Positions 30,775-40,163 of a stretch of DNA of 45,015 bases are shown one piece after another. Within the stretch, counting starts at the first letter, position 1. Each line of letters starts with the position of its first letter. The notes beneath the pieces are model-generated. The model saw only the letters and a program-made list of their open reading frames with translations, was not told the origin of the DNA and did no database searches. Made by a program: the position numbers and the translations under genes. This DNA is from Escherichia sp. ESNIH1 (GTDB lineage: Bacteria > Pseudomonadota > Gammaproteobacteria > Enterobacterales > Enterobacteriaceae), in NCBI GenBank assembly GCA_002918705.1, contig PQKR01000014.1, positions 1 to 45,015 of the forward strand. Reading direction: 5' to 3'.

Positions 30775-32169
30775 ATGACGACCTGCACTTCGCGCGCGGC
30801 ATGGGTAAACCTGCTGCGACGCCTCCATTTCTATATCGGTCTCTTTGTGGGCCCGTTTATCTTTATCGCCGCCCTCAGCGGGACGCTCTATGTGGCCACC
30901 CCGCAGCTGGAGAGTGCGCTCTATCACGATGCGCTCTATGGCACCATAACCGGCGAGCGACAGCCGCTGGCTGAGCAGGTGGCGGTAGCCGAGCGGGTGA
31001 CCGGGGGAACGCTGCGTCTGCACGCTGTCCGTCCTGGGCTCATCGATGGGGAGACCACGCGGGTGATGTTTGCCGATCCGCAACTCGGCGTCTCCGAGAA
31101 CCGGGCTATCTTTATCGATCCCGTGACCCTGGCGGTAAAAGGCGATATGACCGTCTACGGCACCAGCGGCATTCTGCCTCTGCGTCAGACCATCGATTAC
31201 CTGCATCGCTCTCTGCTGCTCGGCGATGCCGGGCGGCTCTATAGCGAGCTGGCGGCATCGTGGATGTGGATCGCTGCCCTCGGCGGGATTGCGCTATGGT
31301 GGTTTACCCGGCCGAAACGGCGGATCAACAACCGGGTGCAAAACAGCCGTCGCCTGCATGTGAGCCTGGGCTGGGTGCTGCTGGCGGGCATGCTGCTCTT
31401 CTCCGCGACCGGCCTGACATGGTCCCAGTGGGCGGGCGGTAACGTCGATAAAATGCGTGCGGCGCTGGGCTGGATGACGCCACAGGTGAATACTCAGCTG
31501 CACGGGCCTGCCCAGCCTGCCGATCCGCATGCGGAGCATCATGCCCATCACGAGCACCATGAGGGGATGACGATGCCAATGGAGGAGGGCGACACCGACA
31601 GCGTCCAGTATGATGAAGTAGTGCAGGTTGCCCGTCAGGCTGGCATCAATGCGTCTCGTCTTGAGATCCGCCCGCCGCGCAGTGCGGACCAGGCATGGAC
31701 GGTAACAGAAATAGACCGGGCCTGGCCGACGCAGGTCGATGCCGTGGCGATTGATGGCCATACTATGACGACGATCGACCAGACGCGCTTTGCAGATTTC
31801 CCACTGATGGCAAAGCTAACCCGCTGGGGCGTCGATTTCCATATGGGCGTGCTGTTTGGTCTACCCAACCAGCTGGCGCTGATCCTGTTTGGCGGCGCGC
31901 TGTGCGTCAGCATCGTGGTGGGCTACCGGCTATGGTGGATCCGCCGTCCGGTGCAGGGGGGGATCAGCCCCGTACAGACTCTGGCGCAGAGCTGGCTAGC
32001 GCTGGGCAGGGGAGGCCGGCTACTCACCCTGGTCATCGCCGTGCTGATTGGTCTGGCGCTGCCGGTGCTGGGCATCAGCCTGCTGCTGTTTATCGCTATC
32101 GATATTCTGCGCTGGCGACGGGCCAGCGCAGCCCAATTGCAGGCGGAACAGGAGTCAGGGCGTCTTTGA
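30775..32169 (+). CDS. PepSY-associated membrane protein (PiuB-like), His/Met-rich loop
   Basis: This 464-residue inner-membrane protein has the PepSY_TM layout. The first helix after RRLHFYIGLFVGPFIFIAAL is followed by a PepSY segment and more helices (near WMWIAALGGIALWWF and LGWVLLAGMLLFSATGLTWS). A periplasmic loop follows, then a last helical bundle. The loop at about 245-265 reads HAEHHAHHEHHEGMTMPMEE, a strong candidate metal-binding stretch. Family members act in iron-siderophore or copper handling. It forms a unit with the DUF2946 gene, preceded by AAAGGAAAAG. Its 3' end overlaps convergent dgcN by 15 bases. E. coli has yfiB at this place. Confidence 0.85.
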   Translation: MTTCTSRAAWVNLLRRLHFYIGLFVGPFIFIAALSGTLYVATPQLESALYHDALYGTITGERQPLAEQVAVAERVTGGTLRLHAVRPGLIDGETTRVMFADPQLGVSENRAIFIDPVTLAVKGDMTVYGTSGILPLRQTIDYLHRSLLLGDAGRLYSELAASWMWIAALGGIALWWFTRPKRRINNRVQNSRRLHVSLGWVLLAGMLLFSATGLTWSQWAGGNVDKMRAALGWMTPQVNTQLHGPAQPADPHAEHHAHHEHHEGMTMPMEEGDTDSVQYDEVVQVARQAGINASRLEIRPPRSADQAWTVTEIDRAWPTQVDAVAIDGHTMTTIDQTRFADFPLMAKLTRWGVDFHMGVLFGLPNQLALILFGGALCVSIVVGYRLWWIRRPVQGGISPVQTLAQSWLALGRGGRLLTLVIAVLIGLALPVLGISLLLFIAIDILRWRRASAAQLQAEQESGRL

Positions 32170-33366
32170 GTGGCGCTGCTTGACCTTGTACATGTTCTTA
32201 TCCGCCAGCTCCAGCAGGCTCTCGGCGCTGGCGTGTTCCCATGCCAGCGCATAGCCAATGCTGAGTGTCATCATGGTGGTAGAGCCGTTATGCAGATCGA
32301 AAGGGTGATAGAACTGCTGGGCCAGCGTGTTTGAGAGACGCTTAACCTCATGCTCGGTGTGCACCCCGGTCAGGATCATGGCAAACTCATCCCCGCCGAG
32401 GCGGTAGGCCATATGCTGCTTACCGCCAAAGAAGGTTAACCTTTTCGCCACCTCAATCAGGACGCCATCGCCGACGGCGTGTCCCCACGTATCGTTGATG
32501 TATTTAAAATTGTCCCCGTCCAGAAACAGCAGCGCCGAGCGGCTCTGGGCGATTTCATCCTTCATCAGAGTGGTAATGGCATTGCGAAACGCAGCACGGT
32601 TAGCCAGCCCGGTCAGCGGATCGTGCAGTGCGGTACGTAAGAGCAGAGCATTGCGCGCCTGTAAACTCAGCTGCCACTCCTCCATCTCATCCAGCAGGCT
32701 GTTGAAGTCCTGACCAAAGCGATGAAACTCGTCAATACGCTCGTCGGCGACACGGCGGGAGAAGTTGCGGTAGGTCCGGACGTCATGCACCACGTCGGTG
32801 ATATTTTGCAGGGCGTTGAACACGCCGTTATGCAGGTAGCGGCTGATAGCGAGCGCCACGGCGGAGGCAAACAGGATAGAGCCGGTCAGTACGCCGAGGG
32901 AGAGCAGGATAAAGTGGCCAATCAGGCCGGCCTGGGCAGTCAGATGCAGCTCGCCAATCTGCGTACCGTTGTGCATGATCGGCTGTGTAACCGCTTGGGG
33001 AAGCAACGCCTGGCGGATCAGATCGCTGGCTTTGTCATAGCTACTCTCCGGCATCGAGGACCAGCCAGCCACAACATGCTGTTTCGCATCCCACACCTCT
33101 GCTGCGCTGTAGAGACCCCGCTGACCGAGCGTAGAGAGCGTATCGGCTGCGGCGGCGGCATCATGGCGGGCGAGGGCAAATTCCAGATTGCGGCTCATGG
33201 TCGCGCCCGTCAGCTCTAAGTTGCGTAGGGCATACTGCTTTAACGTCAGTACCGACGTGACGGAGATGAGAAACCAGACCAGCGTCATCGTAATAATCAC
33301 GTTAATAATATTGATTCGGCGTAGGGTTCGCTTAAAGGTTGGGCGTGAAAGATCCGTATTCATCAT
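32155..33366 (-). CDS. dgcN: Diguanylate cyclase DgcN (YfiN)
   Basis: This 403-residue inner-membrane enzyme makes c-di-GMP and can couple envelope stress to motility and division arrest. Order: an N-terminal helix (INIINVIITMTLVWFLISVT), a periplasmic CHASE8-like domain, a second helix (FILLSLGVLTGSILFASAVA), a HAMP segment with NITDVVHDVRTYRNFSRRVA, and a GGDEF domain. The latter holds TALHDPLTGLANRAAF, FLDGDNFKYINDTWGH and the active-site YRLGGDEFAM. In E. coli it lies between yfiR, its periplasmic inhibitor, and yfiB, its outer-membrane activator. Neither is next to it here. Confidence 0.95.
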   Translation of the reverse strand: MMNTDLSRPTFKRTLRRINIINVIITMTLVWFLISVTSVLTLKQYALRNLELTGATMSRNLEFALARHDAAAAADTLSTLGQRGLYSAAEVWDAKQHVVAGWSSMPESSYDKASDLIRQALLPQAVTQPIMHNGTQIGELHLTAQAGLIGHFILLSLGVLTGSILFASAVALAISRYLHNGVFNALQNITDVVHDVRTYRNFSRRVADERIDEFHRFGQDFNSLLDEMEEWQLSLQARNALLLRTALHDPLTGLANRAAFRNAITTLMKDEIAQSRSALLFLDGDNFKYINDTWGHAVGDGVLIEVAKRLTFFGGKQHMAYRLGGDEFAMILTGVHTEHEVKRLSNTLAQQFYHPFDLHNGSTTMMTLSIGYALAWEHASAESLLELADKNMYKVKQRHSKTP

Positions 33367-33513
33367 TATTTCCCCGCAACGACGGCTGGTAATTACACGT
33401 AGCAGAAAAAACAGCGTTTACCTGCATAGACCCTGGTACGATCGTGGTTATATTACCTTGGGTAGCCCAGGGCTGATCGCGACTTATTCACAGATTGAAT
33501 AATATTCCAGCAA

Positions 33514-33888
33514 TTAATTGAGGATGGCGTCGCGGGTTCCTTCGTTCATTCCCGCTTGCCAGGCACTACGCAGCTGTTTGGCACTCTCCTGGGTATCGCA
33601 GCCGGCAGGGTAGATTTTACCTGCGCGGCCCCAGGCATAGAGAAAATCGTCGTGGCAGATCCTTTTCAGACCTGCCTTGTAGCCTTCCAGATAACGGCTT
33701 CGATTAACGTCGGCATCGTTATGTAACGCAGCCAGAACGCTGTTCTCTTTGACTACCGCGCCAGAGAGAGCGTCGTCTTTACCAGCGCTGTACCAGTCGG
33801 TACCGGTCCAGGTGGGAGCGTGTGTGTAAGGTTCAACCGAACAGCCAGACAGCAGAATGGCTAAAAGTGCGTACATTCCAGGTTTCAT
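33514..33888 (-). CDS. yfiL: YfiL-like lipoprotein (DUF2799)
   Basis: This 124-residue lipoprotein of unknown function has a signal peptide ending in lipobox LLSGC (Cys16 lipidated). The WYSAGKDDALSG and YLEGYKAGLKRIC blocks are DUF2799 landmarks. It is divergent from aroF, as yfiL is in E. coli. The 147-bp gap to dgcN contains no yfiR. AGGAGC precedes the start. Confidence 0.88.
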   Translation of the reverse strand: MKPGMYALLAILLSGCSVEPYTHAPTWTGTDWYSAGKDDALSGAVVKENSVLAALHNDADVNRSRYLEGYKAGLKRICHDDFLYAWGRAGKIYPAGCDTQESAKQLRSAWQAGMNEGTRDAILN

Positions 33889-33945
33889 CGTCGTGCTCCT
33901 TTTTCTTTTATTTAAGCGTAGCCTGGTTGCCGTTAGGTTGCGTTA

Positions 33946-34016
33946 TGTACATTTTTATTTACATGTAAAGCGCAAATAAATTGCGTTTTAGGGGTTATTG
34001 TAAACAATAATGTACG
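33946..34016 (+). promoter_or_regulatory. TyrR boxes upstream of aroF
   Basis: TGTACA-N6-TTTACA at 33946-33963 is a near-consensus strong TyrR box. It is immediately followed by a weaker TGTAAA half-site (33964-33969) and by TGTAAA-N6-TGTACG at 33999-34016. Three boxes ahead of aroF repeat the E. coli arrangement for tyrosine repression. Confidence 0.85.
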
Positions 34017-34025
34017 GAATATGGA

Positions 34026-34053
34026 TTGAAATCTTTACCGTTTATGATAGTGT
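34026..34053 (+). promoter_or_regulatory. aroF promoter
   Basis: TTGAAA (34026-34031) and TAGTGT (34048-34053) have a 16-bp spacer, next to the right-hand TyrR box. The -10 is a poor match, so exact placement is tentative. Confidence 0.5.
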
Positions 34054-34119
34054 TAGGTTACTCTCTGCTGAGAACACTATCGCAACGAACTATCGCCACA
34101 AATGACCAGGATCGCCATC

Positions 34120-35190
34120 ATGCAAAAAGACGCGCTGAATAATGTCCATATCGCCGACGAGCAGATTTTAATTACTCCGGAACGCCTGAAGGCGGAATTT
34201 CCACTGACGGCGGAGCAGGAGGCGCAGATCTCGCAATCCCGCCAGACCATCTCCGACATTATTGCCGGGCGCGATCCGCGTCTGCTGGTGGTATGCGGGC
34301 CTTGCTCTATTCACGATCCGCAGGCGGCCATTGAGTACGCTCACCGCTTTAAAGCCCTTGCCGAGGAGGTCAGCGATAGCCTCTACCTGGTCATGCGCGT
34401 CTATTTTGAAAAACCCCGCACCACCGTCGGCTGGAAAGGGTTGATTAACGATCCGCATATGGATGGTTCGTTTGATGTCGAAACCGGGCTGAAAATTGCC
34501 CGTAGCCTGCTGGTGGAGCTGGTCAGCATGGGCCTGCCGCTGGCGACCGAAGCGCTGGATCCCAACAGCCCGCAATACCTGGGCGATCTCTTTAGCTGGT
34601 CGGCTATCGGGGCACGCACTACCGAGTCCCAGACCCACCGTGAAATGGCCTCCGGCCTCTCGATGCCGGTTGGCTTTAAGAACGGTACCGACGGCAGCCT
34701 GGCGACGGCGATCAACGCCATGCGTGCGGCGGCGATGCCGCACCGTTTTGTCGGCATCAACCAGGCCGGTCAGGTGTGCCTGTTGCAAACCCAGGGCAAC
34801 CCGGACGGACACGTGATCCTGCGCGGCGGCAAAGCGCCGAACTACAGCCCGGCAGACGTGGCCCAGTGTGAGAAAGAGATGACCCAGGCGGGCCTGAAGC
34901 CGGCTCTGATGGTAGACTGCAGCCACGGTAACTCCAATAAAGATTACCGCCGCCAGCCTGCGGTCGCTGAATCCGTCGTGGCGCAAATTAAAGATGGTAA
35001 CCGGTCGATCATTGGCCTGATGATCGAAAGTAATATTCATGAAGGTAATCAGTCGTCGGAGCAGCCGCGCGGCGATATGAAACATGGCGTCTCCGTGACC
35101 GATGCCTGCATCAGCTGGGAGACGACCGACGCGCTGCTGCGTGAGATTAATCAACATCTGCGTGGGCATCTGGCAGCACGTCTGGCTTAA
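34120..35190 (+). CDS. aroF: Tyrosine-sensitive DAHP synthase AroF
   Basis: This enzyme condenses phosphoenolpyruvate and erythrose 4-phosphate, the first step of aromatic amino-acid synthesis. It has 356 residues from ATG 34120 (MQKDALNNVHIADEQILITP), the E. coli length. An upstream ATG adds six residues without support. Blocks: VVCGPCSIHDP near 60, FEKPRTTVGWKGLINDPHMD near 100, TESQTHREMASGLSMPVGFK, and the metal-binding MVDCSHGNSNKD. Asn8 and Pro148, linked to tyrosine inhibition in E. coli AroF, are kept. It leads the aroF-tyrA operon. Confidence 0.98.
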   Translation: MQKDALNNVHIADEQILITPERLKAEFPLTAEQEAQISQSRQTISDIIAGRDPRLLVVCGPCSIHDPQAAIEYAHRFKALAEEVSDSLYLVMRVYFEKPRTTVGWKGLINDPHMDGSFDVETGLKIARSLLVELVSMGLPLATEALDPNSPQYLGDLFSWSAIGARTTESQTHREMASGLSMPVGFKNGTDGSLATAINAMRAAAMPHRFVGINQAGQVCLLQTQGNPDGHVILRGGKAPNYSPADVAQCEKEMTQAGLKPALMVDCSHGNSNKDYRRQPAVAESVVAQIKDGNRSIIGLMIESNIHEGNQSSEQPRGDMKHGVSVTDACISWETTDALLREINQHLRGHLAARLA

Positions 35191-35199
35191 GAGGTTGTT

Positions 35200-36321
35200 A
35201 TGGTTGCTGAATTGACCGCCCTGCGCGATCAAATTGATGAAGTAGATAAGGCGCTGCTGGCTCTGCTGGCGAAGCGTCTGGATCTGGTGGCCGAGGTCGG
35301 CGAGGTTAAGAGTAAATATGGCCTACCGATTTACGTGCCCGAGCGTGAGGCCGCCATGCTGGCTTCCCGCCGTCAGGAGGCCGAGTCGCTTGGCGTGCCG
35401 CCGGATCTGATTGAGGATGTGCTCAGGCGTGTGATGCGCGAGTCCTACTCCAGCGAAAATGATAAAGGATTCAAAACCCTCTGTCCGACCCTGCGTCCGG
35501 TAGTGATTGTAGGCGGCGGCGGTCAGATGGGACGGCTGTTTGAGAAGATGCTAACCCTCTCCGGTTACCAGGTGCGTATCCTGGAGAAGGATGACTGGGC
35601 GCAGGCGGGCAATATCGTCGCTGACGCCGGAATGGTGATCGTCAGCGTGCCTATCCATGTCACCGAGCAGGTGATTGCTTCGCTGCCGCCGCTGCCGGAG
35701 GATTGCATTCTTGTCGATCTGGCCTCGGTGAAAAGCGGGCCGCTGCAGGCCATGCTCAGCGTGCACAAGGGGCCCGTATTAGGACTGCATCCGATGTTCG
35801 GCCCGGACAGCGGCAGCCTGGCGAAGCAGGTGGTGGTCTACTGCGATGGACGCAAGCCGGAAGCCTACCAGTGGCTGTTGGAGCAGATTCAGGTCTGGGG
35901 CGCCCGTCTGCACCGTATCAGCGCCGTCGAGCACGACCAGAACATGGCGTTTATTCAGGCCCTGCGCCACTTCGCGACCTTTGCCTACGGGCTGCATCTG
36001 GCGGAAGAGAACGTGCAGCTGGAGCAGCTGCTGGCGCTCTCCTCGCCCATCTACCGTCTGGAGCTGGCGATGGTTGGGCGGCTGTTTGCCCAGGATCCAC
36101 AGCTCTATGCCGACATCATTATGGCCTCGGAGAGCAACCTGGCGCTGATCAAGCGCTACTACCAGCGCTTTGGCGAAGCGATTGAGCTGCTGGAGCAGGG
36201 CAACAAGCAGGCGTTTATCGATAGCTTCCGCAAGGTTGAGCACTGGTTTGGCGACTACGCCCAGCGCTTCCAGAGCGAAAGTCGGGTGCTGCTGCGTCAG
36301 GCAAACGACAACCGTCAATAG
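35200..36321 (+). CDS. tyrA: Chorismate mutase / prephenate dehydrogenase TyrA
   Basis: This bifunctional enzyme converts chorismate to prephenate and then to 4-hydroxyphenylpyruvate on the way to tyrosine. It has 373 residues, identical in length to E. coli TyrA. The chorismate mutase domain (1 to about 90) starts [20 protein letters not shown]. The NAD-binding [17 protein letters not shown] lies near 105, and the dehydrogenase core has [20 protein letters not shown] and [26 protein letters not shown] sits in the 9-base gap after aroF. The operon ends at the terminator just downstream. Confidence 0.98.
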   Translation: MVAELTALRDQIDEVDKALLALLAKRLDLVAEVGEVKSKYGLPIYVPEREAAMLASRRQEAESLGVPPDLIEDVLRRVMRESYSSENDKGFKTLCPTLRPVVIVGGGGQMGRLFEKMLTLSGYQVRILEKDDWAQAGNIVADAGMVIVSVPIHVTEQVIASLPPLPEDCILVDLASVKSGPLQAMLSVHKGPVLGLHPMFGPDSGSLAKQVVVYCDGRKPEAYQWLLEQIQVWGARLHRISAVEHDQNMAFIQALRHFATFAYGLHLAEENVQLEQLLALSSPIYRLELAMVGRLFAQDPQLYADIIMASESNLALIKRYYQRFGEAIELLEQGNKQAFIDSFRKVEHWFGDYAQRFQSESRVLLRQANDNRQ

Positions 36322-36342
36322 GTTAAAAGCTGTATATACTTT

Positions 36343-36371
36343 AAGGCCAGTGGGTTACCCGCTGGCCTTTT
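36343..36371 (+). terminator. aroF-tyrA operon terminator
   Basis: AAGGCCAG-TGGG-TTA-CCC-GCTGGCC is followed by five T, 21 bases after the tyrA stop and just before the next start. Confidence 0.85.
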
Positions 36372-36389
36372 TACTGTATGGGAGTCTCT

Positions 36390-37262
36390 ATGGCTGAGCC
36401 GCAACTGCTGTTTGATTACACCGGCCAACTGCCGGAATGTCCTGTCTGGAGCGAATCGGAACAGGCGCTGTACTGGGCCGATATTCTGGAGGGGGAGATC
36501 CATCGCTATCATCTGGCGTCCGCTGAGCATACCGTCCTGCGGTTTCCGGAAGAGGTGGGCTGCTTTGCCCTGCGCGAGAAGGGCGGTTTCATCGTTGCGA
36601 TGCGGAGTGCCATCTGGCTGGCGGACAAGCGTGGCCTGCTGACGCATAAAGTGTGTGATAACCCCTCTAACCCGGAGCTGGCGCGTTTCAACGACGGTGG
36701 GACCGATCATGCTGGTCGTTTTTACGCTGGCACTTTCTGGGCGCCGCAGGATTACAACGGCGCGCTGCTGGTGCGGGTCGATAACGATCTGACCCCGAAG
36801 GTGATCCAGTGCGATATTCTTGGGGCCAACGGATTAGCGTTTAGCCCGGATGGGAAGTGGATGTATACCTCCGATACGCCGCAGGAGGTGATCTACCGCA
36901 CGCCGCTGGATGAGCAGGGCGAGCCCGGCAAGCGCGAGGTGTTCCGCACCTTTAAAAAAGCAGAGGGGCAGCCGGATGGCGCGGCGACGGACGTTGAGGG
37001 CTGCTACTGGAGCGCGCTGTATGACGGCTGGCGCATCGCGCGTTTCTCCCCCGAGGGCGAACAGCTGGAAGAGTATCGTCTGCCGGTGCGCTGTCCAACG
37101 ATGGTCTGCTTTGGCGGTGAGGATATGAAGACGCTGTTTATCACCACCACCCGGGAGAATATGAAGCAGGACGAGCTGGCGAAGTACCCGCTCTCCGGGG
37201 CCATCTTCACCCTGCCGGTGAGCGTAGCAGGCGTGAAGAGATCCCCCTTTATTGAGCGTTAA
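36390..37262 (+). CDS. SMP-30/gluconolactonase-family hydrolase
   Basis: This 290-residue six-bladed beta-propeller enzyme is probably a sugar lactonase. I start at ATG 36390 ([20 protein letters not shown]) because GGGAG lies 6 bases before it. ATG 36378 has no such site. SGL-family landmarks are the metal-binding Glu in [29 protein letters not shown] with the metal Asn/Asp, [20 protein letters not shown] and [20 protein letters not shown]. The true substrate is unknown. E. coli K-12 has no gene here. Its stop overlaps the convergent pheA stop by 2 bases and there is no terminator between them. Confidence 0.88.
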   Translation: MAEPQLLFDYTGQLPECPVWSESEQALYWADILEGEIHRYHLASAEHTVLRFPEEVGCFALREKGGFIVAMRSAIWLADKRGLLTHKVCDNPSNPELARFNDGGTDHAGRFYAGTFWAPQDYNGALLVRVDNDLTPKVIQCDILGANGLAFSPDGKWMYTSDTPQEVIYRTPLDEQGEPGKREVFRTFKKAEGQPDGAATDVEGCYWSALYDGWRIARFSPEGEQLEEYRLPVRCPTMVCFGGEDMKTLFITTTRENMKQDELAKYPLSGAIFTLPVSVAGVKRSPFIER

Positions 37263-38419
37263 GCCGGATCGACCGGGACAACGTTCTCGCCAGGATAGCA
37301 GCCCAGCACTTTTAGCGAGCGGGTGATCTCGCCTAGCTCACGCAGGGCTTTCTGCATGGATGCAGATTCCAGGTTAGCCTGGATATCCAGATAGAACATC
37401 TCTTCCCACGGGTTGCCGTGAATGGGCCGTGACTCCAGCTTGGTCATAATCAGGTTGTGGTTACGCAGCACCAGCAGCGCCTCAACCAGCGCCCCGGCCT
37501 GTTGGCCCGTGGCCATCAGCAGCGTCGTTTTGGCTGGCACCTGATCGGAAACGTTAATCGGTTTACGCGCCAGGACAATAAAACGGGTGATGTTTTGCGT
37601 CTGGTTTGCCAGGTTGCGCTCCAGTACCTGCAGGCCGTACAGCGCGCCGCCCGCTTCGCTGCCCAGCGCCGCCACATGAGGCGACTTCGCCTGGGCCACT
37701 TTCTCCATCGCCGCCGAGGTGCTCTCGGTATACTCAATTTTCCACTGCGGATAGCGGTTCAAAAACTGGCTGCACTGCTGGAAGGGCTGCGGGTGGCTGT
37801 AGACCGTTTCAATTTTGCTCAGATCGGTGGTGCCCGAAACCAGCACGCAGTGATCGATGGGCACGGTCATCTCCCCGACAATCGCCAGGCTGGTGTGCTG
37901 GAGCAGATCGTAGACGTCGTTGATCGCCCCGGAGCTGGTGTTCTCCAGCGGCACGACGGCATAGTCGGCCTGACCGGTCTCTACCTGTTGAAAAATATCG
38001 TGGAACTTGGCGCAGCCGCTCTCAATAAACTGTTCGAAGTGGCGCGCCGCGTACTGACGTGCGGCCAGGTGCGAATAGGAGCCTTTGGGGCCGAGAAAGG
38101 CGATCCGCGCCGAGTGCGGGTTGGTTTTATTAAGATGCTGCTGAAGCAGGGCCTGCTGGGTCAGAACGGAATCTTCAATAATCAGCTGGAACAGGCGGGT
38201 AATGTAGTGCGCATCAAGATGGTGCGTTTTGCCCAGCTGGATCAGGTGCTCCAGCAGATCGCGCTCGCGATCGATATCGCGCACTGGACGGTGGGAGGTC
38301 AGCTTAGCCCGGCCCACCTCAACGGCAAGCTGGCGTCGCTCGGCCAGCAGCGCCAGCAGTTGCTCATCCAGGGCGCTTATCTTTTTACGCAGATCCAGCA
38401 GCGGGTTTTCCGGTGTCAT
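37259..38419 (-). CDS. pheA: Chorismate mutase / prephenate dehydratase PheA
   Basis: This bifunctional enzyme of phenylalanine synthesis has 386 residues, the E. coli length. The chorismate mutase domain (1 to about 100) has [20 protein letters not shown] with Arg11 and Arg28. The dehydratase domain (about 105-285) has [19 protein letters not shown] and [19 protein letters not shown]. The C-terminal ACT domain has [14 protein letters not shown] and LESRPIHG, which bind phenylalanine for feedback inhibition. It is preceded by the pheL leader and attenuator. Confidence 0.98.
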   Translation of the reverse strand: MTPENPLLDLRKKISALDEQLLALLAERRQLAVEVGRAKLTSHRPVRDIDRERDLLEHLIQLGKTHHLDAHYITRLFQLIIEDSVLTQQALLQQHLNKTNPHSARIAFLGPKGSYSHLAARQYAARHFEQFIESGCAKFHDIFQQVETGQADYAVVPLENTSSGAINDVYDLLQHTSLAIVGEMTVPIDHCVLVSGTTDLSKIETVYSHPQPFQQCSQFLNRYPQWKIEYTESTSAAMEKVAQAKSPHVAALGSEAGGALYGLQVLERNLANQTQNITRFIVLARKPINVSDQVPAKTTLLMATGQQAGALVEALLVLRNHNLIMTKLESRPIHGNPWEEMFYLDIQANLESASMQKALRELGEITRSLKVLGCYPGENVVPVDPA

Positions 38420-38460
38420 AGTGTTGCCTTAGTCATTATCGTTATGTGTGTATCAGCCAT

Positions 38461-38488
38461 AAAAAAGGCCCCCCGGTTTGGGAGGCCT
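38461..38488 (-). terminator. pheA attenuator terminator
   Basis: On the minus strand AGGCCTCCC-AAACC-GGGGGGCCT is followed by six T, between pheL and pheA. Ribosome stalling at the Phe codons of pheL is expected to prevent this hairpin from forming. Confidence 0.92.
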
Positions 38489-38535
38489 TGCTGTTCGTCT
38501 TCGCACTCATTCTCATACGACGAAACGCCTCCCGT

Positions 38536-38583
38536 TCAGGGGAAGGTAAAAAAGCGTGCGAAGAAAAACGGCGTCTGTTTCAT
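38536..38583 (-). CDS. pheL: pheA operon leader peptide PheL
   Basis: This 15-residue leader, MKQTPFFFARFFTFP, runs from ATG 38581-38583 to TGA 38536-38538, with AGGAATCTCCC ahead. It has six Phe codons. E. coli PheL has seven ([15 protein letters not shown]), and here an Arg replaces one of the central Phe codons. Translation speed through these codons senses Phe-tRNA charging and controls the attenuator. Confidence 0.95.
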   Translation of the reverse strand: MKQTPFFFARFFTFP

Positions 38584-38612
38584 GGGAGATTCCTGTGCGT
38601 GTCTGCAAGTTA

Positions 38613-38641
38613 AAGTAACCGTACTGTTTTCACCCTGTCAA
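38613..38641 (-). promoter_or_regulatory. pheL-pheA promoter
   Basis: On the minus strand TTGACA (38636-38641) and TTACTT (38613-38618) are 17 bases apart, in the place of the E. coli pheA promoter. The -35 is perfect and the -10 weak. Confidence 0.75.
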
Positions 38642-38642
38642 T

Positions 38643-38665
38643 AAAAAACGCGCCCGAAGGCGCGT
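38643..38665 (-). terminator. raiA terminator
   Basis: On the minus strand ACGCGCC-TTCG-GGCGCGT is followed by T residues, 25 bases below the raiA stop. It abuts the -35 of the pheL promoter. Confidence 0.85.
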
Positions 38666-38689
38666 GGATGAGACACTCAATGTAAAGGA

Positions 38690-39073
<384 letters not shown>

Positions 39074-39087
39074 TTAAGGTCAAAAAG

Positions 39088-39103
39088 TGTGATTAAGATC
39101 ACG
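39088..39103 (-). promoter_or_regulatory. CRP site upstream of raiA
   Basis: TGTGA-TTAAGA-TCACG is a near-perfect CRP dyad about 70 bases before the raiA start, in keeping with cAMP-CRP control of raiA in E. coli. The rest of the 267-bp raiA-bamD gap has no gene. Confidence 0.8.
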
Positions 39104-39246
39104 TATTTTTGTCACTTTTTGTCAATGACGACATTTTGTGAGGCAGGACAGGAAGAGGCGAGATTTAACTTGCTGGATAGGGGAAGGGGAGTCATAGTTG
39201 ATAGGTTGCGTAGCGGCTCTACTTCTTTAGAGGCAGCCGAAACCGC

Positions 39247-39277
39247 ATAAAAAAACGGCAGCCCGAGAGCTGCCGTT
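39247..39277 (-). terminator. bamD terminator
   Basis: On the minus strand AACGGCAGC-TCTCGG-GCTGCCGTT is followed by a run of T, 16 bases below the bamD stop. Confidence 0.88.
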
Positions 39278-39292
39278 GGTGTTTCTGAGTAA

Positions 39293-40030
39293 TCAGGTAC
39301 TGCTGCTGTTGGCGGCGATGATCTTCGCGACTTTCTCCGCCTGAGCGTTCATCTGCATCTGGCGATAGGCGTTTTCCATCAGCGGCAGGGCGTTACGCGT
39401 CGCCTGCGTATCAGGGTAGTCGCGCAGCATGCCTTCTACACGGTTCACCACTGCCACCCACGCGCCGCGTTCGGTGTAGTACTCCGCCACGGAGTACTCA
39501 TACTTCGCCAGACGATCTTTCAGGAAGACCAGGCGCTTGGTCGCATCGGTGACGTACTGGCTGTTCGGATAGCCGCGTACCAGCTTCGAGAAGTCATTAA
39601 ACGCATCGCGGGCGTGCTGCGGATCGCGGTCGCTACGATCGACGCCGAAGAAACCCTGTAATGCACTGTCGTCCAGCGCCATGTCGGTCAGGCCGCGCAT
39701 ATACATCACGTAATCGATGTTCGGGTGAGTCGGGTTCAGACGGATGAAGCGATCGATCGCGGCCTGGGCCAGCGGCAGATCGGCATTCTTGTAATAGGCG
39801 TAGATCAGATCCAGCTGAACCTGCTGGGAGTAGGGTCCAAACGGATAACGGTTATCCAGCGCTTCCAGTTGCGTTATTGCCTGTTTCCAGTTACCGTCCT
39901 GCAACTTTTGCTGGGCAGTCGCGTAGATCTCATTAGGCGGATTATCAGGCACCTCTTCCTTTGAACCGGAGCAACCCACCAAAGCCAGGCTCAACGTGGC
40001 GGCTGCCACCAGATATTTCATGCGCGTCAT
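39293..40030 (-). CDS. bamD: Outer-membrane assembly lipoprotein BamD
   Basis: This essential part of the BAM complex inserts beta-barrel proteins into the outer membrane. It has 245 residues, as in E. coli. A signal peptide with lipobox LALVGC puts the lipid on Cys20. Five TPR-like repeats follow, with [40 protein letters not shown] and [20 protein letters not shown] blocks. It is divergent from rluD. Confidence 0.98.
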   Translation of the reverse strand: MTRMKYLVAAATLSLALVGCSGSKEEVPDNPPNEIYATAQQKLQDGNWKQAITQLEALDNRYPFGPYSQQVQLDLIYAYYKNADLPLAQAAIDRFIRLNPTHPNIDYVMYMRGLTDMALDDSALQGFFGVDRSDRDPQHARDAFNDFSKLVRGYPNSQYVTDATKRLVFLKDRLAKYEYSVAEYYTERGAWVAVVNRVEGMLRDYPDTQATRNALPLMENAYRQMQMNAQAEKVAKIIAANSSST

Positions 40031-40163
40031 GACGTTTTGACTTTCCTCAAAATGTTTATGCGGGAGGATTCTCTGTTCCTGCTCCCGATTAAGACCAGCT
40101 ACAATAGCACACTATATTAAACGGCGAAGCCGTAAAAACCCAAGGTTAACGAAGAAGCTGTCT

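Noticed and set aside
34168-35232. 354-codon minus-strand frame opposite aroF, and similar long frames opposite pheA (37457-38644) and rluD (40257-41120)
   Set aside because: These are typical antisense frames of highly expressed GC-rich enterobacterial genes. The coding strand is unambiguous.
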